Shown: positions 16,406 to 27,026 of the stretch, piece by piece | How positions within the stretch are numbered: the first letter of the stretch is position 1 | How the letters are laid out: the number at the start of each line of letters is the position of its first letter | Assembly: GCF_034555965.1 (NCBI RefSeq) | Contig: NZ_JAYDCK010000003.1 | Span: forward strand, 2,542,001 to 2,606,000 | Direction of reading: 5' to 3' | DNA from: Aquicoccus sp. G2-2 | Lineage (GTDB): Bacteria; Pseudomonadota; Alphaproteobacteria; Rhodobacterales; Rhodobacteraceae | DNA length: 64,000 bases | The notes under the pieces: model-generated | What the model was told of the DNA's origin: nothing | What the model saw: the letters and a program-made list of their open reading frames with translations, nothing else | Databases searched by the model: none | Program-made: the position numbers and the translations under genes

Positions 16406-18343
16406 CCCCTTGATCTCCTGCGAGAACGGCACCGGCAGCGCCTCCTTGCCCAGCCGCGCCCGGTAAACCGGCAGGCTCTCGGCCACGCGCATCACGTAAT
16501 TGCGGGTCTCGTTGAACGGAATATGCTCGATCCAGTCCACCATATCGACCTCCCCGTTCAGCGGATCACCATATTCCTTTATCCATCGCACGGGTCGCCC
16601 CGGCCCGGCGTTATAGGCCGCCGCCACCATGATCACGTTGCCGTTGAACTTGCCGCTCAACGTCGCCAGATAGGCACTGCCCAGCTTAGCGTTATAGCGC
16701 CAGTCACTCAGCGTGGCACCCTCGTCATGCTCAATCCCCAGCCCGCGCGCCACCAAGCGCGCCGTGCCGGGCATCAACTGCATCAACCCGCGCGCGCCCG
16801 CCCCGCTCACCACATTAGGGTCAAACTCGCTCTCGCGCCGGGCAATCGCCAGCGCCAGCTCGGTCGGCACCGGCAGCTTCATATCCTTGAGCGGATGCAG
16901 CGCATAATACGGCCCCTCAAGCACGATCCCCTGCCGGGCGGCAAACTTGCCCAGCATCACCCCCAGATGCGGCGCACCCAGATCCTCTGCCATGTTGGCA
17001 AGCTGGCCCAGCCCTGCGCGGTCCTGCCCGTCCGCGATGCTCAGGATAAACTGCTCGGCCAGATTCAGATCGCTCATCGCCACCGTCAACGCCACCACCT
17101 GCGCGCGCTCGCTGCCCGCAAAGTCCGCATGCTGCCAAGCCGGGAAATACTCCGCCCCCTTCAACGCAACATCAGGCTTCACCCCGGCCTTTTCCGCCGC
17201 CAGCAAGCCGTAAAAGCTGGTCTGGTATTTCGCCCCTTCAGCATAGGCCGCCTGCGCCGCGTCCTTGTGGCCCAGCGCCGTCTCGGCCTCGCCAATCCAG
17301 AAACCCGCCCGGCCCAGCGAAATCGGCGTATCCACCGCGTCGCGAAAATTCTTGAAATGCGCCAACGCCAGCGCCGGTGCTTTCAGCTTCCTCAGCGCAA
17401 GATACCCCGCCAACCACTCCAGATCGCTATAGGACGACCCCTCAACCAGCCCATGATGCGTGGCAATCCGGTAGGCCAGCTTCGGCTCATCTTCACGCAT
17501 CATCCGCCGCGCCAGATTGCGCCGCCACCCGGCCCAGCGCCACGCCTCGCCCAGCGTCCCCGCTTCCGAACGCGCGTTCAAAAGGCCAATCGCCTCGCCC
17601 AGCCGCCCCTTGCCGAGCAGCCACAGAAACCGCTCGAACGCCAGCCCGGCATCGCCGATCAACGTATCCGGCACCGCCTTGACCAACTCATCAATATTCT
17701 TGGCGCCATTCTTGTAACCCAGCCGCGCCGCCGCCAAGGCCCGGTGGTCGTCATCCACCAACGGCAGCATCAGCGCCACATCCTTTGACAGCCCGCGCCA
17801 CAGCGCCATGTCAAGCCGCGCCTCGTTATGCGGCTTGAGCAACCCGGCAAACTGCGCCTCAAACGCCGCCTGCTCGGTCTCGCTCAAATCAAAACTGCGC
17901 CACGCCAGAACCAACTCCGCTTCGGCTTCGCCCTGCTGACCCGCCGCCAACAAAGCATTCACATAAGTCAGCACCCCGCGCCCGGTCTGCGGCGCAGAGG
18001 CCCGGTAAAACCGGATGATGTCGTCGCGCGGCGCATCCTCCAGCGCCTGCTCCGAGCGCCGCCGCAACAGCGCCAGCCCCGGCCAATCGCCATGCTTGGC
18101 CAGAAACGCCTCCACCTCGGCATAACTGCCCCGCCCGGCCCGCAACCGATACCATTCAATCAAGGTCGCCGCCGCCGGACCATCGCGCTCAGCCAGCGCC
18201 GCCGCGCGTTCCCAATCACCCCGGTTCATCGCATGAAGCGCACTGGCAAGCGGGCGCGGGGCCATGCGCACAGGCTCCGCCAGCGACGGAAACGCCGCAA
18301 AAACACACCAAATCAGGGCCAAGACCCGCAACATCCCTTGCAT
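16370..18343 (-). CDS. slt: Soluble lytic murein transglycosylase
   Basis: A 657-residue periplasmic enzyme that cleaves the MurNAc-GlcNAc bond to 1,6-anhydro ends. A signal peptide occupies about residues 1-22. A long alpha-superhelical region follows (repeated Ala/Leu-rich helices), then the SLT domain at about 490-630 with catalytic Glu in [20 protein letters not shown], followed by [19 protein letters not shown] and [16 protein letters not shown]. An alternative ATG three codons downstream is possible. Its last 12 codons overlap the end of the convergent EamA gene. Confidence 0.93.
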   Translation of the reverse strand: MQGMLRVLALIWCVFAAFPSLAEPVRMAPRPLASALHAMNRGDWERAAALAERDGPAAATLIEWYRLRAGRGSYAEVEAFLAKHGDWPGLALLRRRSEQALEDAPRDDIIRFYRASAPQTGRGVLTYVNALLAAGQQGEAEAELVLAWRSFDLSETEQAAFEAQFAGLLKPHNEARLDMALWRGLSKDVALMLPLVDDDHRALAAARLGYKNGAKNIDELVKAVPDTLIGDAGLAFERFLWLLGKGRLGEAIGLLNARSEAGTLGEAWRWAGWRRNLARRMMREDEPKLAYRIATHHGLVEGSSYSDLEWLAGYLALRKLKAPALALAHFKNFRDAVDTPISLGRAGFWIGEAETALGHKDAAQAAYAEGAKYQTSFYGLLAAEKAGVKPDVALKGAEYFPAWQHADFAGSERAQVVALTVAMSDLNLAEQFILSIADGQDRAGLGQLANMAEDLGAPHLGVMLGKFAARQGIVLEGPYYALHPLKDMKLPVPTELALAIARRESEFDPNVVSGAGARGLMQLMPGTARLVARGLGIEHDEGATLSDWRYNAKLGSAYLATLSGKFNGNVIMVAAAYNAGPGRPVRWIKEYGDPLNGEVDMVDWIEHIPFNETRNYVMRVAESLPVYRARLGKEALPVPFSQEIKGSSVLPLSPQGE

Positions 18344-18489
18344 TTCCCCGCATCATTCAGGATAGACAGCCCCAGCATAACGCCCATGGCCACACCCGCA
18401 ATTCACAAACGCGAAGACCAGCGGCAGCTTGCATGAAACCTGACAATCGGGCCAACCCGCCCATTGTGCCACGAAAAAGGAGCGTCACC

Positions 18490-19365
18490 ATGTTCAAAGG
18501 GTCCCTTCCCGCCCTGGTCACGCCGTTCAAAAACGGCGAACTGGATCTGGATACGCTCAAGAAACTGATCGACTGGCACATTTCGCAAGGTTCCAACGGC
18601 TTCGTGCCGGTCGGCACCACCGGCGAAAGCCCCACGCTCAGCCATAGCGAACATGACGCCGTCGTCGCCTGCGTGGTCGAAGCCACTAAAGGGCGCGTGC
18701 CGGTGATCGCGGGGGCCGGTTCCAACAGCACCACCGAATCGATCCGCCTTGCGCAAGCCGCCGAAAAGGCCGGGGCCGATGCCGTGCTCGTGGTTACGCC
18801 CTATTACAACAAGCCAACCCAGGCCGGGCTGATCGCGCATTTCACCGCCGTCCACGATGCCTGCGGCCTGCCGATCATCATCTACAACATCCCCGGCCGC
18901 TCGGTTGTCGATATGCTGCCCGCAACCATGGGCGAACTCGCCAAACTGCCGCGCATTGCAGGCGTCAAGGACGCCACCGCCGATCTCTCGCGCGTACCGC
19001 AACAGCGGATCACCTGCGGCACCGATTTCATTCAGCTTTCCGGCGAAGACGCCACCGCTCTTGGCTACAATGCCCATGGCGGGCAAGGCTGCATTTCCGT
19101 CACCGCCAACGTCGCCCCCAAACTCTGCGCCGAGTTTCAGGCCGCCACGCTCAAGGGGGATTACGCCACCGCGCTCGAATTGCTCGACCGGTTGATGCCG
19201 CTTCATATCGCAATCTTTGCCGAACCCGGCGTTGTCGGCGCGAAATACGCAATGTCGAAGCTCGGGCTTTGCTCTGCCGATGTGCGCCTGCCGCTCACCG
19301 ACCTCAGCGATGCCACCAAAGCGCAAATCGACGCCGCCATGCGCCATGCCGGTCTGCTCACCTGA
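18490..19365 (+). CDS. dapA: 4-hydroxy-tetrahydrodipicolinate synthase DapA
   Basis: A 291-residue cytosolic aldolase condensing pyruvate with aspartate semialdehyde in lysine/diaminopimelate synthesis. The start ATG 18490 has AAGGAG seven bases upstream. Active-site features are the TTGES loop, YYNKP at about residues 105-109, Tyr132 in IYNIPGR, and the Schiff-base Lys160 in GVKDAT. It is monocistronic with a clear terminator. Following slt it may serve wall precursor supply, but no co-regulation is visible. Confidence 0.97.
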   Translation: MFKGSLPALVTPFKNGELDLDTLKKLIDWHISQGSNGFVPVGTTGESPTLSHSEHDAVVACVVEATKGRVPVIAGAGSNSTTESIRLAQAAEKAGADAVLVVTPYYNKPTQAGLIAHFTAVHDACGLPIIIYNIPGRSVVDMLPATMGELAKLPRIAGVKDATADLSRVPQQRITCGTDFIQLSGEDATALGYNAHGGQGCISVTANVAPKLCAEFQAATLKGDYATALELLDRLMPLHIAIFAEPGVVGAKYAMSKLGLCSADVRLPLTDLSDATKAQIDAAMRHAGLLT

Positions 19366-19439
19366 GCCAGTGCCGCAGCGACAACCGACCAATCAACGCG
19401 GGCGTCAGCCCGTGCCGCGCCCAACAAACACACCCCCAT

Positions 19440-19469
19440 CCCGCCCTTTCCGGGCGGGGTTTTCCTTTT
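19440..19469 (+). terminator. Rho-independent terminator of dapA
   Basis: A stem CCCGCCC (19440-19446) with GGGCGGG (19452-19458) and loop TTTCC is followed by GTTTTCCTTTT. It lies 75 bases after dapA. Because of it, the TTG at 19507 is preferred over the TTG at 19468 as the helicase start. Confidence 0.85.
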
Positions 19470-19506
19470 GAACCGGCGCATCCTCTGCGCCAGAACGGAC
19501 CGCCCC

Positions 19507-21526
19507 TTGAAACAAGCCCTCGCAGACGCCCTTGAAACCCGTGGCTACGCCACTCTCACCCCGGTGCAGCAGGCCGTCACCAACCCCGACTATGACGGTG
19601 CCGATCTGCTGGTTTCGGCTCAAACCGGCTCCGGTAAAACCGTGGGCTTTGGCCTTGCCATCGCGCCCACCATCCTTGGCACCGATGAAAGCTTCTCGGC
19701 CGCCGCTGCCCCGCTGGCCCTGATCATCGCGCCGACCCGCGAACTGGCCCTGCAAGTGAAGCGCGAACTTGGCTGGCTTTATGCCGGGGCGGGCGCTGTG
19801 CTGGCCTCCTGCGTTGGTGGCATGGACATGCGCGATGAACGCCGCGCGCTGGCACGGGGCGCGCATATCGTCGTCGCCACGCCGGGGCGCTTGCGCGATC
19901 ACGTCATGCGCGGCTCGATTGATCTCACTGCCCTGCGCGCCGTGGTGCTGGACGAAGCGGATGAAATGCTCGATCTCGGCTTTCGCGAAGACCTCGAATT
20001 CATCCTCGGCGAAACCCCCGAAACCCGCCGCACCCTGCTCTTTTCCGCCACCGTCCCGCGCGGCATCGCCGCGCTTGCCAAAAGCTATCAGCGCGACGCA
20101 ATCCGCGTCACCACGCTGGCGGAAACCACGCAACACGCCGATATCGAATACCACGCGCTCAACGTGGCCCAGCATGACGCCGAAAACGCCATCATCAACG
20201 TGTTGCGCTTTCACGAGGCCCCCAATGCGCTGGTGTTCGCCAATACCCGCGCCATGGTCGCGAGGATGACAACCCGGCTGTCCAATCGCGGCTTTTCGGT
20301 CGTCTCGCTTTCCGGTGAGCTGTCACAGACCGAGCGAAGCCATGCCCTGCAAGCCATGCGCGATGGCCGTGCGCGCATCTGCGTGGCCACCGATGTGGCC
20401 GCGCGCGGCATCGACCTGCCCAATCTCGATCTGGTGGTGCATGCCGAACTGCCCTCGAACCACGAAACCCTGCTGCACCGCTCCGGGCGCACTGGTCGCG
20501 CCGGGCGCAAAGGCACCAGTGCGCTGATCGTGCCGCCGAAAGCGCGCCGCAAGGCCGAACGCCTGCTGCAATCGGCCAAACTCACCGCCACTTGGGGGCC
20601 AGCCCCTCCGCCGAAGCGGTCAGCGCACGCGATGAAGAACGCATGCTCGCCGATCCGGCCTGGACCGACCCGCTCAGCGATGCGGAACACGCCCCGGTGC
20701 GCAAACTGCTCGACAGCTTCACCCCCGAACAACTCGCCGCCGCATACCTCAGGCTCTATCACGCCCGCCAATCCGCGCCAGAAGACCTCTCACCGCCCGA
20801 CGCGACCCCGGTCAAAACGCCCCGCGCCGCCTTCGGGCCAAGCGTCTGGTTTTCGGTTGCGGGCGGACATGCGCGCAATGATGAACCCCGCCGCCTGCTG
20901 CCAATGCTCTGCAAGGCAGGCGATCTCAGCCGCGATGACATCGGCGCCATCCGGGTGCAGGCCGAAGCCGCGCTGGTTGAACTGCGCGAATCTGCCGTGG
21001 CTGGGTTCCTCTCGGCACTGGGCGATACCATGACGGTAGAAGGCGGCAGGCGCGTCACCCAACTCCCCGGCGCGCCCGATCTTGCCCACAAATCAACGCC
21101 GCGCGGCAAACCCGCACCGCGCCCCAAGCCAAGGCATGACGGCCCTGCCGCGCGCAAACCCGCAGCAAAACCAACCCCAAAACCCGCTGAAGCACCCAAG
21201 CCTGAAGCACCCAAAGCGGCCAAGCCCGCATCTTCGCCGCCAATTGATTGGAACGACGCGCCACCTCCCCGGCACAAGAAACCCAAGGGAGCCGCGAAAA
21301 AGCCGTTCAAAAAGCCCGAACCAAAGCAAGACAAAGACGCGGTCGCCAAACTTCGCAAGAAGCGCAGCGCCGACCCGTCGCAAAGCCTGCGCACCACCGG
21401 GAAAAACCGCACGGCAAAGGCCCGAAACCGCCCGCCGGGAAACCATCAAGCAAGAAAAACCGCGCCCGCGCCGCCGCTGCCAAAACCGCCAAGGGCGGCA
21501 ACGCCAGACCACAGCGCAAATCATAA
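19507..21526 (+). CDS. DEAD-box RNA helicase, two apparent frameshifts
   Basis: About 673 residues if two lost bases are restored. The start is TTG 19507 (MKQALADALE); no ATG is available. Motifs: the Q region TLTPVQQAV, Walker A AQTGSGKT, VLDEADEMLDLGF, SAT, then a helicase C domain ending RSGRTGRAG. Frame is lost at a five-G run near 20594-20598, where the next frame supplies ASPSAEAVSARDEERMLADP and a DbpA-like RNA-binding domain (AAFGPSVWFSVAGG, DIGAIRVQAEAALVEL). It is lost again at a five-A run, 21402-21406, after which the Lys/Pro-rich tail ends at 21526. Adding one base at each gives 674 codons. Likely in ribosome assembly or mRNA decay. Confidence 0.85.
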
Positions 21527-21530
21527 GCGT

Positions 21531-21565
21531 GTAAAGGCCGCGCCCTGCTTCGGCGCGCCCTTTAC
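21531..21565. terminator. Hairpin between convergent genes
   Basis: A 14-bp inverted repeat (GTAAAGGCCGCGCC at 21531-21544 with 21552-21565, one mismatch) separates the helicase 3' end from the aminotransferase 3' end and overlaps the latter's stop codon. There is only a short T tract. It may act on both strands. Confidence 0.5.
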
Positions 21566-22746
21566 GCGCCCGCGTCGATAATCGCGCGGGCCAGCAACGG
21601 CACGGTTGTCTGGTTAAGCCCGGCCACATTGATCCGGCTGTCACCCACCATATAAATGCCGTTCTCAAGCCGCAGCTTTTCGACCATCTCGGGCGGCAGC
21701 CCAAGGCGGGAAAACATTCCCCGGTGCTGGGCCACGAAGCCAAACCGGTCCGAGCCGGACAACCGTTGCAATTCACCCGCCAGTTGCTCGCGCAGCGCCA
21801 GCATCCCCAGCCGGGTTTCCTCCAACTCTTCTTTCCACGTCTCGCGCAGCGCCGGATCAGTCAAAATCATCGTGACCAACCGCGCGCCGTGATCGGGCGG
21901 GAACGAAATGCTCTGCCGATTGAGGAAGCTCAGATTGCCTTGCGTCAGCGCCACATGCGCTTTGTTCGCGCTCACCGCCAACAGGATGCCGGTGCGTTCG
22001 CGGTAGATGCCGAAATTCTTTGAACAGGACGCCGCGATCAACACCTCCGGGCAATTCGCCGCCACCAGCCGCGTACCCGCCGCATCCGCCTCCAACCCCT
22101 CGCCAAAACCCTGATAGGCAAGGTCAATCATCGGCACCGCGCCTTTTTCGTTCAGCCGGTCCACCACCGCTTGCCATTCCGTGAGGTTCAGGTTGGCTCC
22201 CGTCGGGTTGTGACAACAGCCATGCAGCAACACCACATCGCCCGCGCGCAACCCCTCCAGATCGGCCATCATGCCATCGAAATCGACCGCGCGCGTCTCG
22301 TCATCGAAATAACGATACGGCACAATCTCGATCCCGAGATAGTTCAGAATACCAAGATGGTTGGGCCATGTCGGGTTGCTGACAAAAACCCGCGCGCCCG
22401 GACTGGCCATCCGAACCAATTCCAACGCGAGGCGCACCGCCCCTGTGCCGCCGGGGGTCGCCGCCGCCGCCACCTGTGCGCGCGGCACCGCATCATCCAA
22501 CACAAGCCGGATCATCACATCGTGAAATTCCGGGTCGCCGGCCATCGCCACATAAGTTTTGGTGGTCTGCGTCTCGGCAAGTTCCTTTTCGGCGGACCTG
22601 ACCGCGTGCATGATGGGCGTGATACCTTCGGCGTTTTTGTAAACCCCGACACCAAGGTCAATCTTGCCGTCCCGCTTGTCGTTGCGGAACATGCCCATCA
22701 ACTGAATGATCTTGTCGGGCGCTTGCTCGTCGAGGGTCTCGAACAT
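21562..22746 (-). CDS. Aromatic/aspartate amino acid aminotransferase (class I)
   Basis: 394 residues from ATG 22746. A PLP-dependent fold-I enzyme of the aspartate/tyrosine aminotransferase (TyrB/AspC) group, acting on aromatic amino acids or aspartate with 2-oxoglutarate. Family sequence includes DLGVGVYKNAEGITPIMHAV, HGCCHNPTGANLNLTEWQ, IDLAYQGFGEGLEADAAGTR and the PLP-lysine stretch VLIAASCSKNFGIYRERTG. Its start overlaps the restored sseA stop by one base (TGATG), so the two are coupled. Confidence 0.92.
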   Translation of the reverse strand: MFETLDEQAPDKIIQLMGMFRNDKRDGKIDLGVGVYKNAEGITPIMHAVRSAEKELAETQTTKTYVAMAGDPEFHDVMIRLVLDDAVPRAQVAAAATPGGTGAVRLALELVRMASPGARVFVSNPTWPNHLGILNYLGIEIVPYRYFDDETRAVDFDGMMADLEGLRAGDVVLLHGCCHNPTGANLNLTEWQAVVDRLNEKGAVPMIDLAYQGFGEGLEADAAGTRLVAANCPEVLIAASCSKNFGIYRERTGILLAVSANKAHVALTQGNLSFLNRQSISFPPDHGARLVTMILTDPALRETWKEELEETRLGMLALREQLAGELQRLSGSDRFGFVAQHRGMFSRLGLPPEMVEKLRLENGIYMVGDSRINVAGLNQTTVPLLARAIIDAGA

Positions 22747-23602
22747 CACGTTTCTCCGGTTACCACGGGCAGCGTGGGGAAAGCCCCCATTCGCTCCACG
22801 ATCCATCATATACCGCCCAGTCGCGCTTGCCCGCCCGTTCCAAGGCCAGCGCCAGAACACAGGCCGTCACGCCCGAGCCGCAACTGGTAATCGCAGGCTT
22901 GGCCATATCCACGCCCGCCGCCTCGAAAATAGCGCGCAGCGCCTCCGGCTCTTTCAGCGTCTTGTCGTCATTCAGAAGCGTCGGATAGGGCACATTTTTC
23001 GCCCCCGGAATATGCCCGCTGCGCAACCCCTCACGCGGCTCAGGCTCAGTGCCCGCAAACCGCCCCGGCCCGCGCGCATCAATAATCTCGTAATCGCCGA
23101 GCTTGGAAGCCGCGGAAACCTGCGTGACATCCTTCACCAACTGGTTTTGCCGACGCGCGGTCATATGCCGGTCGCGCAGCACCGGCGGCAAATCCTCAAC
23201 CTCGCGCCCTTCGGCCTGCCATTTCGGGAACCCGCCATCAAGCACGGCGATATTCTCTTTCCCCATCAGCCGGAACAACCACCAGACCCGCGCAGCACTC
23301 ACCAACCCGTGCATGTCGTAAACCACAACCTGATGCCCGTCGCCCACGCCCATCGCGCGCAACCGGCTCATGAATTTCTCCACCGGCGGGGCCATATGCG
23401 GCAGGTCCGAGCGCGCATCGGCCACATCGTCAATGTCGAAATAACGCGCGCCGGGGATATGCGCCGCCTCGTATTCCGCGCGCCCATCGCGGTCGGTTCC
23501 CGGCATGTGAAACGTGCCATCAAGAACCCGCAAATCCGGGTCTTTCAAATGCGCCGCCAGCCATTCGGTCGAAACCAGCGTTTTCGGATCATCAACCGCC
23601 AT
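22746..23602 (-). CDS. sseA: 3-mercaptopyruvate sulfurtransferase, C-terminal frameshift
   Basis: Two rhodanese domains. The N-terminal one has STEWLAAHLKDPDLRVLDGT and VVYDMHGLVSAARVWWLFR. The second has the active-site loop ITSCGSGVTACVLALAL with catalytic Cys. As read, the protein ends at 22760 with a non-family tail after SWSEWG. One extra G in the five-G run (plus-strand C, 22784-22788) gives AFPTLPVVTGET and a stop at 22746-22748. That overlaps the next gene's ATG as TGATG and totals 286 codons. It transfers sulfur from 3-mercaptopyruvate to cyanide or thiols. Confidence 0.88.
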
Positions 23603-23718
23603 TTGCGCCCCCGGACTATTGCCCTGTCTCCCTACCGCGCAGCCGTCAAAGGCGCAAGGCCGGGCGCTGCACGTGGCAGGCCCGGCCCGGCAATTTCTTA
23701 CCATCTGGCGACGTGGTG

Positions 23719-24003
23719 TTACGCCTTCGACATCATGTTCTTGACCATGCCGACAATGGCCAACAGCACACCACCGCCAACACCGCCCGAGGCCACCTGC
23801 CCGATGATCGCGCCAATATCCATGCCGCCGCCCCCGGCCATCGCTCCGGCACCGGCCATCGTGAGCAGTTTGCCACCGATCCCGCCACCGACGATCCCGG
23901 CAATCGAATTCACCAACACACCCATATTGAGATTTTTCAACAAACCACCGGCCACGTTGCCGCCAACAGCGCCCGAAACCAGGCTGATCAGAAGTTGTTC
24001 CAT
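23719..24003 (-). CDS. Small Gly-rich membrane protein, unknown
   Basis: A 94-residue protein from ATG 24003 with GGAGA upstream. It is almost entirely hydrophobic and glycine-rich, with GxxxG-type runs (SGAVGGNVAGGLL, AGIVGGGIGGKLLTMAG, ASGGVGGGVLLAIVGMV). Such spacing suits packed transmembrane helices or a small oligomer. It is an isolated gene between sseA and smpB. I recognise no named family with certainty. Confidence 0.65.
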   Translation of the reverse strand: MEQLLISLVSGAVGGNVAGGLLKNLNMGVLVNSIAGIVGGGIGGKLLTMAGAGAMAGGGGMDIGAIIGQVASGGVGGGVLLAIVGMVKNMMSKA

Positions 24004-24117
24004 CACGTTTCTCCAGAGGGTCTGAAAACACAGTGTGGCCAAGGGCTAACCCCTCACCCCGGCTCACGAAAATGTTAGCAAACCTTATAGAAAAACCAAC
24101 ATGGGAGTTTCACGCGG

Positions 24118-24594
24118 CTATTCCCCGTGGCGCAAAAGCCTCTGTTTCTGGCGGCCCCAGTCGCGTTTGGCATCGGCGGCGCGCTTGTCATGCAGCTTCT
24201 TGCCCTTGGCAATCCCGATCTTCAGCTTGGCCTTGCCGCGATGGTTGAAATACAGCACCAACGGCACCAAAGTCATCCCCTTGCGCTGGGTTTCGTTCCA
24301 CAGGCGCGACAATTCCTTGCGCGAAACCAACAGCTTACGCCTGCGCCGCTCTTCATGGCCAAATGTCTTGGCCTGTATGTACGGCGCGATGTAGGAATTC
24401 ACCAACCACAGCTCACCCTCCTCCACCGCGGCATAGGATTCCGCGATGTTGGCGCCGCCCTGACGCAGGGATTTCACTTCCGATCCCTCAAGGATGATAC
24501 CACACTCAAGATCATCCTCGATCGCATAATCATAGCGCGCGCGCCGATTATCCGCGATAACCTTGTAATTCGGAGGATCTTTTTGCTTTGCCAT
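24118..24594 (-). CDS. smpB: SsrA-binding protein SmpB
   Basis: A 158-residue partner of tmRNA in rescue of stalled ribosomes. Family segments are [59 protein letters not shown] and the basic C-tail [18 protein letters not shown]. Length and order are standard. The tmRNA gene is not in the window. Confidence 0.96.
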   Translation of the reverse strand: MAKQKDPPNYKVIADNRRARYDYAIEDDLECGIILEGSEVKSLRQGGANIAESYAAVEEGELWLVNSYIAPYIQAKTFGHEERRRRKLLVSRKELSRLWNETQRKGMTLVPLVLYFNHRGKAKLKIGIAKGKKLHDKRAADAKRDWGRQKQRLLRHGE

Positions 24595-24768
24595 AACCGC
24601 GCTTGCATACCGTCACATTCGGTGTTGGGCAAGCATCCGTAGGGCGGTTGCAAAACTCTTGCCAGTTTTCCGGTTTTTCCAGAAGATGCGAAAGAGTTAT
24701 CGAAAAACGCGCATAATCACCGGCGGCGTCACGGCGTAAAAAGGCCGCAAACATCCAAGAGGCCAAAG

Positions 24769-26181
24769 ATGAATCGTTACCCCCGCAATATGATCGGTTA
24801 TGGGCCCGACGCCCCCGACCCGCAATGGCCGGGCAAGGCCCGCGTCGCCGTGCAATTTGTGCTGAACTATGAAGAGGGTGGCGAAAATTGCATCCTGCAC
24901 GGCGATGCCGCGTCAGAGGCGTTCCTGTCCGACATCGCAGGTGCCGCCCCATGGCCGGGGCAACGCCACTGGAACATGGAATCAATGTATGAATACGGGG
25001 CACGTGCCGGGTTTTGGCGGGTGCATCGGCTGTTTACCGGGGCGGGTATCCCGCTCACCGTCTACGGCGTTGCCACCGCGCTTGCCCGCTCCCCCGAACA
25101 GGTCGAGGCGATGCAGGCCGCAGGCTGGGAAATCGCCTCTCACGGCCTCAAATGGGTCGAACACAAAGACATGCCCGAGGAAGAGGAACGCGCCGCCATC
25201 AACGAGGCAATCCGCCTGCACACCGAGGTGGTCGGCGAACGCCCGCGCGGCTGGTACACCGGGCGCTGTTCGGCCAATACCGTGCGGCTGGTCGCCGAAG
25301 AAGGCGGCTTTGATTACATCTCCGATACCTACGACGATGATCTGCCCTACTGGATCGAATCCGGCGACCGCGATCAATTGATCATCCCCTACACGCTGGA
25401 AGCCAACGACATGCGCTTTGCCACCTCTCCGGGCTGGATCAATGGCGAACAGTTCGGCTCCTACCTGCAAGACGCCTTCGATACGCTTTATGAAGAGGCC
25501 GCCGACGGCCACCCCCGGATGATGACCATCGGCCTGCATTGCCGCCTGATCGGGCGGCCCGGCAAGATCGCGGCGCTGAAACGCTTCATCGCCCATATCC
25601 AGGGCTTCAAGGATGTCTGGACCCCGCGCCGGATCGAACTGGCACAGCACTGGGCAAAAACCCATCCCCACACCCGCGTTGAGCGGCCCAGCACAATGGA
25701 CGAGCCGCGCTTTACCGCGCGTTTCGGCGGCATCTATGAACATTCGCCATGGATCGCCTCGCGCGCTTGGGCGCTTGAACTTGGCCCGGCGCATGACCGG
25801 CCCGCCGGGCTTGCCAACGCGCTCGCCCGCGCCTTCCGCTCATCCAGCCGCGATGAGCGCTTGGGTGTGTTGCAGGCCCACCCCGATCTCGCCGGGAAGC
25901 TGGCCGCCGCCAAACGCCTGACCGCTGAAAGCACCGCCGAACAGGCCACAGCCGGGCTTGACGCGCTCACCGACGCCGAGCGCACCCGCTTTACCGAATT
26001 GAACACCGCTTACGTGGAAAAACACGGCTTTCCGTTCATCATCGCGGTGCGCGACCATGACAAGGCAGGCATCCTCGCCGCGTTCGAAGCGCGCATTGCA
26101 AACGACACCGAAACCGAATTTGCCGAAGCCTGCAAACAGGTCGAACGCATTGCCCGCCTGCGTCTTGAGGAGACACTATGA
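24769..26181 (+). CDS. Fused allantoinase PuuE and OHCU decarboxylase UraD
   Basis: 470 residues, two enzymes in one chain. Residues 1 to about 300 are a PuuE-type metal-independent allantoinase of the polysaccharide-deacetylase fold (NMIGYGPDAPDPQWPGKARV, RGWYTGRCSANTVRLVAEEG, MTIGLHCRLIGRPGKIAALK). Residues about 315-470 are UraD (LQAHPDLAGKLAAAKRLTAE, ELNTAYVEKHGFPFIIAVRD), which decarboxylates OHCU to S-allantoin. Fusion channels OHCU to allantoin to allantoate. It is the first gene of the ureide operon and overlaps allE by four bases (ATGA). Confidence 0.93.
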   Translation: MNRYPRNMIGYGPDAPDPQWPGKARVAVQFVLNYEEGGENCILHGDAASEAFLSDIAGAAPWPGQRHWNMESMYEYGARAGFWRVHRLFTGAGIPLTVYGVATALARSPEQVEAMQAAGWEIASHGLKWVEHKDMPEEEERAAINEAIRLHTEVVGERPRGWYTGRCSANTVRLVAEEGGFDYISDTYDDDLPYWIESGDRDQLIIPYTLEANDMRFATSPGWINGEQFGSYLQDAFDTLYEEAADGHPRMMTIGLHCRLIGRPGKIAALKRFIAHIQGFKDVWTPRRIELAQHWAKTHPHTRVERPSTMDEPRFTARFGGIYEHSPWIASRAWALELGPAHDRPAGLANALARAFRSSSRDERLGVLQAHPDLAGKLAAAKRLTAESTAEQATAGLDALTDAERTRFTELNTAYVEKHGFPFIIAVRDHDKAGILAAFEARIANDTETEFAEACKQVERIARLRLEETL

Positions 26182-27026
26182 ACCGCGAAACCCCGGCCCC
26201 GGCACAAACCTATGCCTGCCCTCCGGGCGGTCATGTCGATCAATCCGAAAACCCAGAAGGCACCGCGATCTTTACGCAAGCCTACGCCGTTCTGCCCGCC
26301 AACACGCAGCGCGATATAGTCACCTCGCTTCTGCCCGGCTGGGAAAACGCCCGCGCATGGATTCTCGCGCGCCCGCTCTCGGGCTTTGCCGAAACCTTCG
26401 CGCAATACGCGATGGAACTTGCCCCCGGCGGCGGCAGCGACACCCCCGAACCCGATACGCAGGCGCAGGCGGCGCTTTTCGTCACCCGTGGCACCGCCCG
26501 GCTAAGCATCGACGGCACCGACCACGCCCTGCGCGCCGGGCATTTTGCCTTCATCCCCGCAGGCACCGCCTGGACTCTGCACAACACCGGCGACAGCGCG
26601 TGCAATTTCCAATGGCTGCGCAAACGCTACGTGCCCGCCCCCGGCCTGCAACCGCCCGCGCCTTTCGTGGCCCATGAAACCGATGTGCCCGCTGCGGTGA
26701 TGCCCGATTGCGATGGCAAATGGGCGACCCAGCGGTTTCTTGATCCCGCTGATCTGCGGTATGATTTTCACATGAATGTCGTCACCTTCCTGCCCGGCGG
26801 GCGCATCCCGTTTGCCGAAACGCATGTGATGGAACACGGGCTTTACGTGCTCGAGGGGCAGGCCCGTTACCTGCTCAATACCGATTGGGTCGATGTCGGG
26901 CCGGGGGATTTCATGTGGCTGCGCGCGTTCTGCCCGCAAGCCTGTATCGCCACCGGCGACGGCCCGTTTCGCTACCTGCTTTACAAGGATGTGAACCGCC
27001 ACGTCCCGCTCCGGGTTGCCACTTGA
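26178..27026 (+). CDS. allE: (S)-ureidoglycine aminohydrolase
   Basis: A 282-residue bicupin enzyme that releases ammonia from S-ureidoglycine to give S-ureidoglycolate, using Mn(II). The second cupin carries metal-ligand-type residues in GGRIPFAETHVMEHGLYVLE and the family end GDFMWLRAFCPQACIATG, FRYLLYKDVNRHV. It overlaps PuuE-UraD upstream and allA downstream (the stop TGA shares bases with a TTG start). The start has GAGGAG upstream. Confidence 0.93.
   Translation: MNRETPAPAQTYACPPGGHVDQSENPEGTAIFTQAYAVLPANTQRDIVTSLLPGWENARAWILARPLSGFAETFAQYAMELAPGGGSDTPEPDTQAQAALFVTRGTARLSIDGTDHALRAGHFAFIPAGTAWTLHNTGDSACNFQWLRKRYVPAPGLQPPAPFVAHETDVPAAVMPDCDGKWATQRFLDPADLRYDFHMNVVTFLPGGRIPFAETHVMEHGLYVLEGQARYLLNTDWVDVGPGDFMWLRAFCPQACIATGDGPFRYLLYKDVNRHVPLRVAT

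Noticed and set aside
20594-21406. Programmed frameshifting in the DEAD-box helicase
   Set aside because: No slippery heptamer with downstream pseudoknot is evident, and the same kind of run-length change appears in unrelated genes, so a sequence error or plain mutation is simpler.
24548-25003. Minus-strand open reading upstream of smpB
   Set aside because: It overlaps the PuuE-UraD start region and has no recognisable features.
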